Shown in pieces: positions 43,246 to 53,226 of a DNA stretch of 64,000 nt. The DNA is from an uncultured Tolumonas sp. (GTDB lineage: Bacteria; Pseudomonadota; Gammaproteobacteria; Enterobacterales; Aeromonadaceae), in contig NZ_OY829944.1 in the NCBI RefSeq assembly GCF_963556105.2, positions 2,267,501 through 2,331,500 on the forward strand, read 5' to 3'. The position numbers and the translations under genes are program-made. The notes below the pieces were generated by a model. The model saw nothing but the letters and a program-made list of their open reading frames with translations. It had not been told where the DNA came from and searched no databases. Every line of letters begins with the position of its first letter. The stretch's first letter is position 1.

Positions 43246-44328
43246 ATGAAGACAAGGATTTTTCGTTTACTGGCTGTAGCTGCATTAACTGCTGGCTGCG
43301 CTGTTTCAGCAGCGTCTGCCGCAGAAGAACCAATGAAAGTTGGTTTTGTGTATGTTGGCCCGGTTGGTGATCATGGCTGGAGCTATGAACATGACCGTGC
43401 ACGTAAAGAGTTGGAAAAAGCCCTTCCAGGCCAGATCCAAACCACATTTGTTGAAAATGTGGGAGAAGGAGCTGATGCTGAACGAGTAATTACTCAATTG
43501 GCTAAAGGTGGCAACAAAATCATTTTCACCACCTCTTTTGGTTTCATGAACCCGACTCTGAAAGTAGCGAAAAAATTCCCTAACGTAGTCTTTGAACACG
43601 CAACTGGCTACAAACGTGCTAAAAACGTAGGCACTTACGTTCAGCGCGCTTACGAAGGTCGTTATGTTGCGGGTGTTGCAGCAGGTCTGTTGACTAAATC
43701 TAATACCATTGGTTATATCGCTGCATTCCCTATTCCGGAAGTTCTGCGCGACATCGATGCAACCTACATGGGTGCAAAATCTGTTAATCCAAATGTAAAA
43801 ATCAAAATCGTTTGGGCTAATACATGGTATGACCCAGGTAAAGAAACCGATGCCGCTAACGCTTTGATCGACCAAGGCGTTGACGTGTTAATGCAACACA
43901 CTGACAGCCCTGCGCCAATGATGGTCGCTGAAAAACGCGGTATCCGTGCCGTAGGTCAAGCATCTGACGTAGCACAATATGGTCCTAAAGCCCATATTTT
44001 CTCTATCCAAGACAACTGGGAACCACACTACATCAAAACTGTGCAAGCCGTTAAAGATGGTAGCTGGAAACCACAGGACTACTGGGGTGGTTTTGCTGAA
44101 GACGTAGTTCGTTTGGCATCTATCAACGACAATCTGCCACAGAATGTTAAAGATGCTATCAAAACTAACTTCGACAAGATCAAGTCTGGTGAGCTGAAAC
44201 CATTTACTGGCCCATTAAAAGACAACACTGGTAAAGAAGTTGTTGCGGCTGGTCACTCACTGACTGATGCAGAACTGGCGCAAATCAACTGGTTTGTAGA
44301 CGGTATCGACGCTACTGTTCCAAAATAA
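43246..44328 (+). CDS. BMP-family nucleoside-binding protein
   Basis: 360 residues from ATG 43246 with GGAG upstream. The export signal has LTAGC at residues 14-18, a possible lipobox, and also an ASA-AEE cleavage site, so it may be lipidated or soluble. The mature protein starts VGFVYVGPVGDHGWSYEHDRA, the standard opening of PnrA/Med-type proteins that bind purine nucleosides; the middle has AFPIPEVLRDIDATYMGAKS. Being the last gene after two stem-loops suggests higher expression than the permeases. Confidence 0.93.
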   Translation: MKTRIFRLLAVAALTAGCAVSAASAAEEPMKVGFVYVGPVGDHGWSYEHDRARKELEKALPGQIQTTFVENVGEGADAERVITQLAKGGNKIIFTTSFGFMNPTLKVAKKFPNVVFEHATGYKRAKNVGTYVQRAYEGRYVAGVAAGLLTKSNTIGYIAAFPIPEVLRDIDATYMGAKSVNPNVKIKIVWANTWYDPGKETDAANALIDQGVDVLMQHTDSPAPMMVAEKRGIRAVGQASDVAQYGPKAHIFSIQDNWEPHYIKTVQAVKDGSWKPQDYWGGFAEDVVRLASINDNLPQNVKDAIKTNFDKIKSGELKPFTGPLKDNTGKEVVAAGHSLTDAELAQINWFVDGIDATVPK

Positions 44329-44352
44329 ATCTCTGATTGAGTCAGATGTATT

Positions 44353-44376
44353 AAGGGAGCTTCGGCTCCCTTTTTT
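44353..44376 (+). terminator. Intrinsic terminator of the nucleoside importer
   Basis: AAGGGAGC-TTCG-GCTCCCTT followed by a run of T. A UUCG tetraloop makes this a strong terminator. Confidence 0.93.
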
Positions 44377-44393
44377 ATTTTGTTTTATGTATA

Positions 44394-44420
44394 AAAAAGC
44401 CCTGAAATTCAGGGCTTTTT
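44394..44420. terminator. Bidirectional terminator
   Basis: AAAAAGCCCTGA / TCAGGGCTTTTT stem with A and T runs on either side, between convergent importer and aspC genes. Confidence 0.92.
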
Positions 44421-44439
44421 GTTATTGATGTAATGAAAA

Positions 44440-45630
44440 TCAAAGCACCGCAGCGATACCATCAATCAGTGCATCAATGTTACTTCTGGTAATACCAGCA
44501 ACACTGATTCGGCCAGAACCGACAATATAAATCGCGAATTCTTTGTTCAGACGAGTCACTTGTTCTTTATTCAAACCAGAGAATGAGAACATGCCATTTT
44601 GTTCAGTGATGAAACTGAAATCCTGCTGAATGCCTTTCGCTTTCAGTTTCTGTACGAACAATTCGCGCATTTCCCAAATGCGGTCACGCATGGCTTTGAC
44701 TTCGGCGATCCACTCAGCGCGCAGAGCTGCATCTTTCAGCACTGTCGCGACCACTGCAGCACCGTGCGATGGTGGGTTAGAGTAGTTTGCGCGAATGGTA
44801 GTTTTGATCTGGCTGAAGGCACGCAGTGCAACTTCCGAGTTATCAGTGATCAGCGTAATGGCACCTACACGCTCATTATACAAACCAAAGTTTTTAGAGA
44901 AGGAGCTAGCTACCAGCAACTCTTTGTTATACTTAGCAAAAGTACGCAGACCCGCCGCATCTTCTTCAACGCCACGACCGAAGCCTTGATAAGCAAAGTC
45001 GAAGAATGGCAGCAACTTACGTTCCGCACAGAACTTTGCTAACACTTCCCACTGTTCCAGTGATGGATCAACGCCGGTTGGGTTATGGCAGCAGCCATGC
45101 AACAGCACTACATCACCTTCTACTGCAGCAGACAATGATTCCAGCATGCCGTTAAAATCGAGGTTTTTATTCGCGGCATCGTAGTAACGGTATTCCGCCG
45201 TTTCCATGCCCGCAACACCGAACACTTGGAAATGGTTTACCCAAGTCGGATTAGAGATCCAAACTTTTTTAGAAATGCCCTGGCGAAACAAAAATTCAGC
45301 ACCAATACGCAATGCGCCAGTGCCGCCCGGTGCCTGTGCCGTTTTAGCTCGTTTGCTGGTCACAATTTCATGGTCAGCACCAAACAACAGTTCTTGCACC
45401 AGTTGACCATATTCCAGATTACCCTCGATGCTCAGGTAATTTTTGGTACTTTCTTTTTCCAGCAGAATTTTTTCTGCCTTTTTTACACAGTTGAGAATTG
45501 GCGTGGCACCCGCTTCATCTTTATAAATACCAACACCCAGATTGATTTTGTTAGTGCGCGGGTCATTACGGAATTCTTCGGTTAAACCCAAAATAGGGTC
45601 GGCTGGAGCCTGAGTCACCTTCTCAAACAT
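44440..45630 (-). CDS. aspC: Aspartate aminotransferase
   Basis: 396 residues, the same length as E. coli AspC. The PLP lysine is in [16 protein letters not shown], the substrate-binding segment in [13 protein letters not shown], and the C-terminal arginine in GRISVAGI. It makes aspartate from oxaloacetate and glutamate; TyrB-like aromatic activity cannot be excluded. An AGGA site precedes the ATG. It is transcribed alone between a bidirectional terminator and the JetD-like gene. Confidence 0.93.
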   Translation of the reverse strand: MFEKVTQAPADPILGLTEEFRNDPRTNKINLGVGIYKDEAGATPILNCVKKAEKILLEKESTKNYLSIEGNLEYGQLVQELLFGADHEIVTSKRAKTAQAPGGTGALRIGAEFLFRQGISKKVWISNPTWVNHFQVFGVAGMETAEYRYYDAANKNLDFNGMLESLSAAVEGDVVLLHGCCHNPTGVDPSLEQWEVLAKFCAERKLLPFFDFAYQGFGRGVEEDAAGLRTFAKYNKELLVASSFSKNFGLYNERVGAITLITDNSEVALRAFSQIKTTIRANYSNPPSHGAAVVATVLKDAALRAEWIAEVKAMRDRIWEMRELFVQKLKAKGIQQDFSFITEQNGMFSFSGLNKEQVTRLNKEFAIYIVGSGRISVAGITRSNIDALIDGIAAVL

Positions 45631-45738
45631 GGTTCGTCCTGTTTAGTTTGGCTGGTTGGGGGGATGGCACATCTCAAGTGCCCTGCTGGGTTATGTTATA
45701 CCACTGAGAAAAACGAGCGACCACCGCTTCTTGCAAAA

Positions 45739-46665
45739 CTATGTCAGGTGGATCCAGTTTTTTGCGTAAACCATGACCTGTTGTGGCAGTTTTTGCTGGT
45801 TCTCAAAGAGGAATTGCAAACTTATTTGCTGCTGACGTGTCAGACCCGCGAATGCCCATTTCTCGTTCGCCGCAAGCGGTTCACCCAATAGTCGCAGATA
45901 GTCCGACCAGTTATCCGGTAAAAACAGCGCCAGTGGCCGCTGTAAGCGCTCAGCAAAAGCAGCAGCCAGATGTAAACTTTCCGGTGACAGGTCACCGAAA
46001 TGACGCCAGTGAATACTATCCGTCAAGGAACGCAGTAACTGCTCAGCCATTGTTGTATTGAGAAGCGGCGCATGGAGCAACAACGTGTCAGCAGGTAACG
46101 CCATACTGACAAACGCATCACGGTTATCAATTGTGATCACGTGTTGTGGCGGTTTTTCCTTCCAAAGAATTTTTGTAATCGCACTAATCGCTCTTTCAGG
46201 AATGGCCACCTCGCCCCATGCACTGAATAAGCTGCTGACATCGATCAACTCACCTGATTGCATAAAAATACTGCACGGTAAGTTACACCGTAGTAGCAAA
46301 TAACTATCTCGCAAGACATTAATATCATGCTCACGCATCTGCTCTTGCGTGGTCTTAGGATCTTGTTTGAGTAAATAGGCCAGAATACGGCTGTTGCATT
46401 GCGCTGGTAACTGAATATCGAGTTGCTGTAATAATAGCTCCAGTGAACGCTCATTTTGGTTCAGCAAATAGTGTTGGAAAGTTTGTTCACCTGCATCCGT
46501 TAAAAGAAAGATGCCCTCACCTTGAGCCGTAACCCAGCCTTGCTGTAACCACAGGTTGAGTTGAATAATGGCCCAGCGCTTACGAATGCGGATCTGCCGT
46601 TTATCCAATAACCGGACGATCAATTCTGGCGGTGCTGAACTCAATATTTGCTCTGGGCTCATCAT
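45739..46665 (-). CDS. JetD-like protein downstream of mukB (degenerate TOPRIM)
   Basis: A 308-residue protein, same strand as mukB and 49 bases after it. The N-terminus (about residues 1-65) looks like a winged helix (KRWAIIQLNLWLQQGWV, FLLTDAGEQTF). The C-terminal half follows the pattern of the JetD C-terminal (DUF2220) TOPRIM domain: a strand ending ITIDNRDAFVSMALP where JetD has V-x-E-N, and later HFGDLSPESLHLAAAF where JetD has Y-W-G-D-x-D-x-x-G. Here the Glu is Asp (D180) and the second acidic residue of DxD is Ser (S227), so nuclease activity is doubtful. Gene order F-E-B-(D) equals jetABCD. Homology is judged by eye; a MukBEF-loading or regulatory factor is the guess. Confidence 0.55.
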   Translation of the reverse strand: MMSPEQILSSAPPELIVRLLDKRQIRIRKRWAIIQLNLWLQQGWVTAQGEGIFLLTDAGEQTFQHYLLNQNERSLELLLQQLDIQLPAQCNSRILAYLLKQDPKTTQEQMREHDINVLRDSYLLLRCNLPCSIFMQSGELIDVSSLFSAWGEVAIPERAISAITKILWKEKPPQHVITIDNRDAFVSMALPADTLLLHAPLLNTTMAEQLLRSLTDSIHWRHFGDLSPESLHLAAAFAERLQRPLALFLPDNWSDYLRLLGEPLAANEKWAFAGLTRQQQISLQFLFENQQKLPQQVMVYAKNWIHLT

Positions 46666-46687
46666 TCTTTCTTGTTATCCAAAAGAA

Positions 46688-46707
46688 AAGGCAGCCAAGG
46701 CTGCCTT
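46688..46707 (-). terminator. Terminator between mukB and the JetD-like gene
   Basis: Minus-strand perfect palindrome AAGGCAGCCTTGGCTGCCTT followed by TTCTTTT. It would cut most mukB transcripts before the fourth gene, leaving it to read-through or its own promoter. Confidence 0.85.
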
Positions 46708-46714
46708 CTATTCA

Positions 46715-49700
46715 TTATGCACTCAATGGCATATCACTACTGCCACCAAAGCCACGTAAACCAACCACATGCACATGCTCTTGTTTACCATGTACTTTAC
46801 GGATCAGTTTGTAGGTCGTGCCTTTTTCCGGGCTGATATTTTCTGGTGCAGCAATCAACAACTGCATATCTTGTCGTTCACACAGCTCAAAGAGTGTCGC
46901 AATCGACTTAGCATCCAGACGTGCCGCTTCATCAAGGAACAACAGACGGCAAGGTTCAATATCGCTGCTACGCAGACGGCGATTTTCATCTTCCCAGCTT
47001 TGCAGCACCATCAGCAAAATTGCCTGACCCGTACCAATCGCTTCACCGGTCGACAAAGCACCACTTTCTGCACGTAACCAGCCATCAACGCCACGCAACA
47101 CCTCAATTTCCAACTCAAGGTAATTGCGATAATCAAGCAGCGCTTCACCCAACACTTGGAAGCTGCGCTCACCTTGATCGATGTGCGGATTCAGGCGTTG
47201 GAACAGCTTCGCCATTGCCTCGGAGAAAGTCAGTTCGTTGCTGGCGAACAGATCCTGATGTTGCTGCGCGTGTTCGCCCAGCGTTTGCAATAAACGCGCA
47301 TACGATTCACGCACGTTCACATTCAAGCGCACGCCACGCACCTGACCGAAGGTGATGTTTTGCAGCCCTTGGTTCATCACGCGAATACGATTTTGCTCAC
47401 GACGAATGATGTTAGTGATCTTCGCCGCCACTTCATGTGACGAGAGCGATAGATGCGTTTCACGCTGTTTCAATTCATCGGCCAGACGCGCCAGCTCAAT
47501 TTCCATCTCTTCAATTGCGTCAATTGGGTCATCAGAACGGATAATGTCATGACGAATGCGATCTTTCAGATAGCGATAGACCTGAATATAAAACTGCACT
47601 TTCTGCTCAGTCTGGCGATTGCCTTCTGATAAACGCAGCGTGTCGCGCAGTGAATCATCCTTCACCACCGCTAACCGCAATGCACCCAGCGACTTATCCG
47701 ACATGGAACGCAGCTCTTCTGCATCCAGATAAGCCAGCTCACGGCGATTTAGCTGTTTTTCCACGCCATTTGTGCGCGCCAGCGTTAAGACACGACTCCA
47801 GTTTTTCTTGTGTTCCAATAACAGATGACGCGCGGCACGGTATTCTTTGTTTTCCGCATTGAAGCGCTGGTTCAGGCTATCGATGTCACGGCGACAGATC
47901 TGGTATTGCGTTTCCGCTTGTGTACGGCGACTGCGGGTACGCACCAACTGATCTTCCAGATCGCGCTTTTTATTTCTCGCCTGATCTTCCATATCGGCAG
48001 CAACTTGCAGACCCATTTGCTGCAATTCACGTTCAAATTCCTGCAAGGTTTGCGTTTTAGCCTGCAAGCTGGAATTCAACGCCGTCTGGATTTGTAGCGC
48101 TTCCTGATAACGTTGGGTGATCTGTTTCAGTTGTTCTGCTAATTGACGACGTAGCTGTTCCACATCGGCCACTTTTTGCTTCAACCGTTCACTGATTTCA
48201 GAGGTTTGACCCAACAAACTTTCGGCATCGTGATAGGCAAAATAGGCTCGACGGGCAAATAACTCGTCCAATGCAAACACCTGACGACGAACGGCAGTCA
48301 GTTGCTGTTCGGCAGCAAAACTGGCTTGCTGCAGCTCATCAAATGCAGCTGGGTCTTCGCGCAGCGCATCCAACAAGGTTTCCAGTTTCCGACACGCTTT
48401 ATCATGCTGATCGAGGAACTGCTGTGCACTTTGACACGCAACAAATTCAGCTTCTGCTTGTTGCAGGCGATCATTCAACGAATTATCAAACAGCAGATTA
48501 AATTGCGATTGCAAACGAGCCACCAACTGTTGCTGTTGTTGCAACGCCGTCACACGCTGGCGATATTGATGTTCATTTTGCTGTTGTTGCTGCAGATTGT
48601 TCTCTGCCTGACGGATCTCAGTTTGTAAAACAGCCAGTGCCGCCTCTGGGTCATCTTCAAATGCCACATGCAGATGCTCAGTCATAAACTGGCTGAGATG
48701 GTGATACAGACGATTCTGTTTTTGCTGCTCAAATGCCAGTTTGGCATACGTTTCAACAATTTCATCACGTTGCGCTGACAGCAGTTCAATACGTTGCTCA
48801 CGCGCGGCACGCCCAAATACCGGCACTTCAGGGTAACGTGAGTAACGAATTTCACGCTGGCTGGTGCGCACTAATACGGCTTTATCAAACTCGCTGGCAT
48901 CGTGCAGATTTTCATCAAACGCATCCGGGTTGCCTTGGATCAGATAAATATCTTCCGGTAATTCGGTCAGCGTATTCAGATGATTAATCGCACCTTCCAG
49001 ATCAACCACCACGATGGCACTGCGAGCAGGGCCAAACAACGCGGAATAATACGGCGCATCGTCAAGAGAGATATCGTCATACACATCGGTCAGCAGCACA
49101 CCGCCCAGTTGTTCGCAAATGCGCACTAACTGCGGATTTTCATTCCCAGCAAACTGCTGCAAATTACGCAGTTGTTGTTCTAAGCTCTCTTTTTGCTGCT
49201 GTAGCAGGCGTTTTTCCTGTTCCAACGAGCGCTCTTGTTCCAGCGTCCGTTGCAGCAGTTGACTGATGGCAACCGGCGAATCGAGCGTTTCACCGGTCAT
49301 TTCCTGCAGCTTTTCTAATTTCTCGTGCGCCAACAACCACGCCGGTGCTTTTTTACGTAACTGTTCAATCTGTTGACGTGTAGAATCAAGTTGATGATGC
49401 AACCGAATACGATCTTGCTGATCGTGTTCTAAGCGTTGTTGCAGATCATCTTGCTGTTCAGCTAACGCAGCAGCCAATTCACTCAACTGCTCATTGTCAT
49501 TCAGATCATACTGGTTGCCTTGTGATTCTAATTGGCGCAGCAGTTGTTCCTGAATGGTAATCAGTGCATTTTGCTGCTCCTGATTACGGCGAATATCCTG
49601 TAGCGCACTGTCAACCTGATTGCGACGCGCCACTAACGTGCGGTGTTCACGCGCTTGTTCAATCACTTTCTGCGCCTGCTCCCACGCCTGTTCACGCGAG

Positions 49701-51166
49701 ATCGGGCCAGTGATTTGCTGTAAGGTAGTAAACGCCTGTTCGTATTGATCAGCTGCTGCTTTCGCTAAACGCAGACGCTGTTGCAACGACAACATTTGAT
49801 CGGTCGCTTGTTGTTCTTGGTCGCGTAACGTCTGCTGAAAACCAGCCACGTTATCTGGGGTCAAATCAGCCAGATCGCACAATGTTTGCGCTTGTTCCAA
49901 TGCTTTAACTGCTTGCTGATATTGGATCGCCCGCGTCTGCTGCACATCCAGCGCCTGCTGGTAATCAGCCAGCTGACTTTTCAGACTGTCGGCTTCGTCT
50001 TCACTTTGTGATTTCCGCAGCTCTAGCTCAGCTTTTTCTTCCGACAATTCCAGTGTAATGGCTGACTGCTCTTCCGCTTTAATGCTCAGATCTTCAACAT
50101 CTTCACGATATTGCACAATCTTGTTGGTCAAGCCCGTCGCCGCCATCACTTTCGCCAGATGTTCGGCGGCTAATTCCAGATCTTCGGTCAGATGTTTTTC
50201 ACGAGCCCCCATCTGTTCAGCTTCTTCCGCCAGATAAATCGCTCGCTGTTTTTCCTCACGGATCAGGCGCTGTTTATCCTGCAACTGTTTACGCCCATGC
50301 AGCGCCAATTCGGATAAACGGTTCTTTTCGCTCTGATTACGCACATAATCCGCCGCCACATAATTAGTGGTTTCGGTGATCAAATGACGGAACAGATCGC
50401 GTTGCGACTGTGTTTCTTTGATGGCATCCAGCGTACGGCGGTTTTCATGGATCGCGGCTTCCATATCCTGAAACGCTTTTCGTACACCAGAATTTTCGGG
50501 CAGCAAATATTCACGCAGCGAACGGCTGATGGAAGATGAAATACCGCCATACAAAGATGCTTCGATCAGACGATAGAATCTGGAGCGATCACGTTGATCA
50601 CGGAGTTTCTTCGCCGTCACGCCGTATTCAAACATCACGTTGTGATAATCGGTCACCGAATTGAATTTGACGAAACGAATCGCCCCCAGTTCTGCCGCTT
50701 GCTTACGCAGTTCGTTAAACGGGCGAACTTTTGCTTTGTCGCTGTCTAATTTTTCCAACAAGAAATCAGTCGGTTGCAGCGCTGCAGGCACATCAAGCAG
50801 ACAAAATGGCGTAATATTGACTTTGTTATCGCGATTAGCCACTTGCTCTAAGTGCACACCAAACCACAAACGTTGCCCTTTGGAATTGAGCACATCAATC
50901 AGGGAATAGCAGTGACCACGTTGTAATTTACCGTATAAGCCACGATCACGGCTGGCCGAAGAGCTGCCGGCTTCTGTCGTATTGCGGAAATGCAGCAACG
51001 TCTGATCAGGGATCAGTGCCGTGATTAACGCGGCCATGCTGGTCGATTTACCCGCACCGTTACCGCCGGATAATGTCGTCACCATCTGATCGAGCTCAAA
51101 GGTACGGGCAAAAAAGCCGTTCCAATTGATCATGGTGAAAGAGAGGAATTTACCGCGCGTGATCAT
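46715..51166 (-). CDS. mukB: Chromosome partition protein MukB
   Basis: 1483 residues, nearly the E. coli length (1486). Walker A GGNGAGKSTSMAALI lies near residue 34, long glutamine-rich coiled coils flank a hinge at about residues 650-790, and the C-terminal head has LSTGEAIGTGQAIL and Walker B LLFLDEAARLD. With MukE and MukF it forms the SMC-type condensin that compacts and segregates the chromosome. Its ATG overlaps the mukE stop by 4 bases (ATGA). Confidence 0.99.
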   Translation of the reverse strand: MITRGKFLSFTMINWNGFFARTFELDQMVTTLSGGNGAGKSTSMAALITALIPDQTLLHFRNTTEAGSSSASRDRGLYGKLQRGHCYSLIDVLNSKGQRLWFGVHLEQVANRDNKVNITPFCLLDVPAALQPTDFLLEKLDSDKAKVRPFNELRKQAAELGAIRFVKFNSVTDYHNVMFEYGVTAKKLRDQRDRSRFYRLIEASLYGGISSSISRSLREYLLPENSGVRKAFQDMEAAIHENRRTLDAIKETQSQRDLFRHLITETTNYVAADYVRNQSEKNRLSELALHGRKQLQDKQRLIREEKQRAIYLAEEAEQMGAREKHLTEDLELAAEHLAKVMAATGLTNKIVQYREDVEDLSIKAEEQSAITLELSEEKAELELRKSQSEDEADSLKSQLADYQQALDVQQTRAIQYQQAVKALEQAQTLCDLADLTPDNVAGFQQTLRDQEQQATDQMLSLQQRLRLAKAAADQYEQAFTTLQQITGPISREQAWEQAQKVIEQAREHRTLVARRNQVDSALQDIRRNQEQQNALITIQEQLLRQLESQGNQYDLNDNEQLSELAAALAEQQDDLQQRLEHDQQDRIRLHHQLDSTRQQIEQLRKKAPAWLLAHEKLEKLQEMTGETLDSPVAISQLLQRTLEQERSLEQEKRLLQQQKESLEQQLRNLQQFAGNENPQLVRICEQLGGVLLTDVYDDISLDDAPYYSALFGPARSAIVVVDLEGAINHLNTLTELPEDIYLIQGNPDAFDENLHDASEFDKAVLVRTSQREIRYSRYPEVPVFGRAAREQRIELLSAQRDEIVETYAKLAFEQQKQNRLYHHLSQFMTEHLHVAFEDDPEAALAVLQTEIRQAENNLQQQQQNEHQYRQRVTALQQQQQLVARLQSQFNLLFDNSLNDRLQQAEAEFVACQSAQQFLDQHDKACRKLETLLDALREDPAAFDELQQASFAAEQQLTAVRRQVFALDELFARRAYFAYHDAESLLGQTSEISERLKQKVADVEQLRRQLAEQLKQITQRYQEALQIQTALNSSLQAKTQTLQEFERELQQMGLQVAADMEDQARNKKRDLEDQLVRTRSRRTQAETQYQICRRDIDSLNQRFNAENKEYRAARHLLLEHKKNWSRVLTLARTNGVEKQLNRRELAYLDAEELRSMSDKSLGALRLAVVKDDSLRDTLRLSEGNRQTEQKVQFYIQVYRYLKDRIRHDIIRSDDPIDAIEEMEIELARLADELKQRETHLSLSSHEVAAKITNIIRREQNRIRVMNQGLQNITFGQVRGVRLNVNVRESYARLLQTLGEHAQQHQDLFASNELTFSEAMAKLFQRLNPHIDQGERSFQVLGEALLDYRNYLELEIEVLRGVDGWLRAESGALSTGEAIGTGQAILLMVLQSWEDENRRLRSSDIEPCRLLFLDEAARLDAKSIATLFELCERQDMQLLIAAPENISPEKGTTYKLIRKVHGKQEHVHVVGLRGFGGSSDMPLSA

Positions 51167-51885
51167 ATATCCAGCCCCAATTGCTCTTCATCTTCTTCTG
51201 CTTCATCCAGTGAATCCCATACGGTTTCACGGGTTGGTAATTCATCATCATGTAAAATCGCTTCGCCCTCGCGGATCATGCGTAACTGCACCACACGTGG
51301 GTCTTCGTCAGTGCGAACATCGGCAGCAAAGCGGAACACAGCTTCATTGACGCGAAATTTATCACCCACGCCGAGAGCGGTAACCATGCCTAACCGACGC
51401 AAACGCCGCATGGAGGTACGGATACGTTCCTGTAGCTTTTTCTTATCTAAGTCGGTGCCACCACTGCGCTGGTTGACCATGCGCAGTAATTGCCGTTCAT
51501 CAGCTAACGAAACCACCTCTTCCTGCAAATCGAGCAGTGAAAAGATACCTTCATTCGCCAAACGCTCAGGGCTGAGATAGAGATAACAAAGCACCTTACC
51601 CACCAGCATATCCAACTCAGACAGCACTGACGTGCCAATTTCAGAGGTTGAACGTGGGCGGATGTAGAAAAAACCTTCCGGCGCTTTAATTAATTCCACC
51701 TGATAACGGCTGTAAAAACTTTCCAGCTCATCATGATAATCAAGCAGATAAGAATGCTGATCTAAATCGTCGGCACTGATGTGTTTGCCACTGCGTAGCG
51801 CAGTATCCAATTTCGGAAACAGCGGGTTGGCAATCGCCTGTGCAAGGCGTAATGCGATAGGTAACTCAGTATTGATCAATGACAT
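51163..51885 (-). CDS. mukE: Chromosome partition protein MukE
   Basis: 240 residues from ATG 51883-51885 with AAGG about 9 bases upstream, overlapping the end of mukF by 20 bases. It is a tandem winged-helix protein (PIALRLAQAIANPLFPKLDTALRSGKHIS, YLSPERLANEGIFS). MukE dimers bind MukF and DNA and regulate MukB ATPase. The acidic tail (DEAEEDEEQLGLDI) is typical. Confidence 0.98.
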   Translation of the reverse strand: MSLINTELPIALRLAQAIANPLFPKLDTALRSGKHISADDLDQHSYLLDYHDELESFYSRYQVELIKAPEGFFYIRPRSTSEIGTSVLSELDMLVGKVLCYLYLSPERLANEGIFSLLDLQEEVVSLADERQLLRMVNQRSGGTDLDKKKLQERIRTSMRRLRRLGMVTALGVGDKFRVNEAVFRFAADVRTDEDPRVVQLRMIREGEAILHDDELPTRETVWDSLDEAEEDEEQLGLDI

Positions 51886-53203
51886 GCGCTTGCACCTTAG
51901 CACCTAAATCGTTAATTGGTTTCCACTTCGGATGACGGGCACTGCTGAGTTCGGCACTGGAGTAACCCAGACGAACCGCTTGATCGACCAGCATTCTGGC
52001 GACATCAAAGTGTTGATATTCAGGGAATTGTTGCAGGTAATCTTTCAGCAGATCAGCCATATCGAGCGGCTTACCGTGCACTTGGAAATCGGCCAGATGG
52101 CTGCTGATATGCTCAGCAAGTTTTTCATCCAATGCCTGAATTTCCTGGAACTCCAGCGCAACGGGTAACTCACCGGTGATCTCATCGCTATGCAGCACCA
52201 GCGTTTCATCGCGCAGCTCTAGCAGACGGGCTTCTTGTGCAACCAGTAATAACCAGTTGTGATTATCAAAATCACGGATCGATTCACGCAAGCGCTGGCT
52301 GAACACGCGGTTTTTATCCATATCAATCGCATTACGGATAAATTTATGCACATGGCGGTCATAGCGCGCCCACAGCTCGATACACTGCTGGCCCCAGCTC
52401 AGAATTGCGTCAATACGGCTTTGTAACTCAAAGGTCAGGTGTTCAACCTGCACCGACGTAATCGCCTGCGTACGGGCGGTTTCCTGAATGTTCAGCAAAC
52501 CCGACTGCAATTTATGCCCAGCGGCATCAAGCGTATCTTGCAATTCACGCAGTGTTTGACCGGTTTCACGCAGTAACTTTTCACAGTTATGGATGGCCTG
52601 CGTCCAGTTCTGATTCAAAAGATCAGCAATCTCGGCTTTGACCTGATTTTGTTGATCATCCATCGCCCTTTGAGTCAGGTCGATACGACTTAAGATCTCT
52701 TCCACCGAATATTTCAGGCGCGGGTAAACTTCTTTTTCCCAAGCGGAATCATCATTTGCATGAATTGCTGCGGTATAAGCTTTATCTAACTCACCAGCGA
52801 CCTGCTCTAACAGCAGTGACAGTTTGACACTGTTGACCTGCTGTTGATCAACATAAAACTCGATGATCCCCACCGCTAATCGCGTCAAACGATAGACACT
52901 TTCACCCGCTACAGGGTCGGTGTTAAAACGCGATAGCAGTCGTTGGCGGACAAGTTCATTGATCGCGTTATTGGCACGCACCGACAGCGTTTCGTCCATC
53001 AAACCATATAACTGGCTGACGTAACTAAACGCATCATGCAATGCGGCTTCGCTTAATTCCTGCGTTTGCTCATCCCGTGCCATTGAGGATATCGCGATCA
53101 GAAACGCCAGACGTTCATTACTAAGATGAAGTTCCAGCTGTTCCTGTTTCACCCAACCGACTAATTCCGGCAGGCTGCGCTCAGGCCTAAGTTGTTCGGT
53201 CAT
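51866..53203 (-). CDS. mukF: Chromosome partition kleisin MukF
   Basis: 445 residues (E. coli 440). It has an N-terminal winged-helix dimerisation domain (PELVGWVKQEQLELHLSNERLAFLIAI), a middle helical bundle that touches the MukB neck, and a C-terminal winged helix that touches the MukB head. The gene follows cmoM after 23 bases, giving the order cmoM-mukF-mukE-mukB known from enterobacteria. Confidence 0.98.
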   Translation of the reverse strand: MTEQLRPERSLPELVGWVKQEQLELHLSNERLAFLIAISSMARDEQTQELSEAALHDAFSYVSQLYGLMDETLSVRANNAINELVRQRLLSRFNTDPVAGESVYRLTRLAVGIIEFYVDQQQVNSVKLSLLLEQVAGELDKAYTAAIHANDDSAWEKEVYPRLKYSVEEILSRIDLTQRAMDDQQNQVKAEIADLLNQNWTQAIHNCEKLLRETGQTLRELQDTLDAAGHKLQSGLLNIQETARTQAITSVQVEHLTFELQSRIDAILSWGQQCIELWARYDRHVHKFIRNAIDMDKNRVFSQRLRESIRDFDNHNWLLLVAQEARLLELRDETLVLHSDEITGELPVALEFQEIQALDEKLAEHISSHLADFQVHGKPLDMADLLKDYLQQFPEYQHFDVARMLVDQAVRLGYSSAELSSARHPKWKPINDLGAKVQAHVIDQY

Positions 53204-53226
53204 TATAATCTCTTATCAATCATGAT

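Noticed and set aside
46769-48987. Long plus-strand frames across mukB
   Set aside because: They are antisense shadows of the muk coiled-coil coding region, produced by its biased codons.
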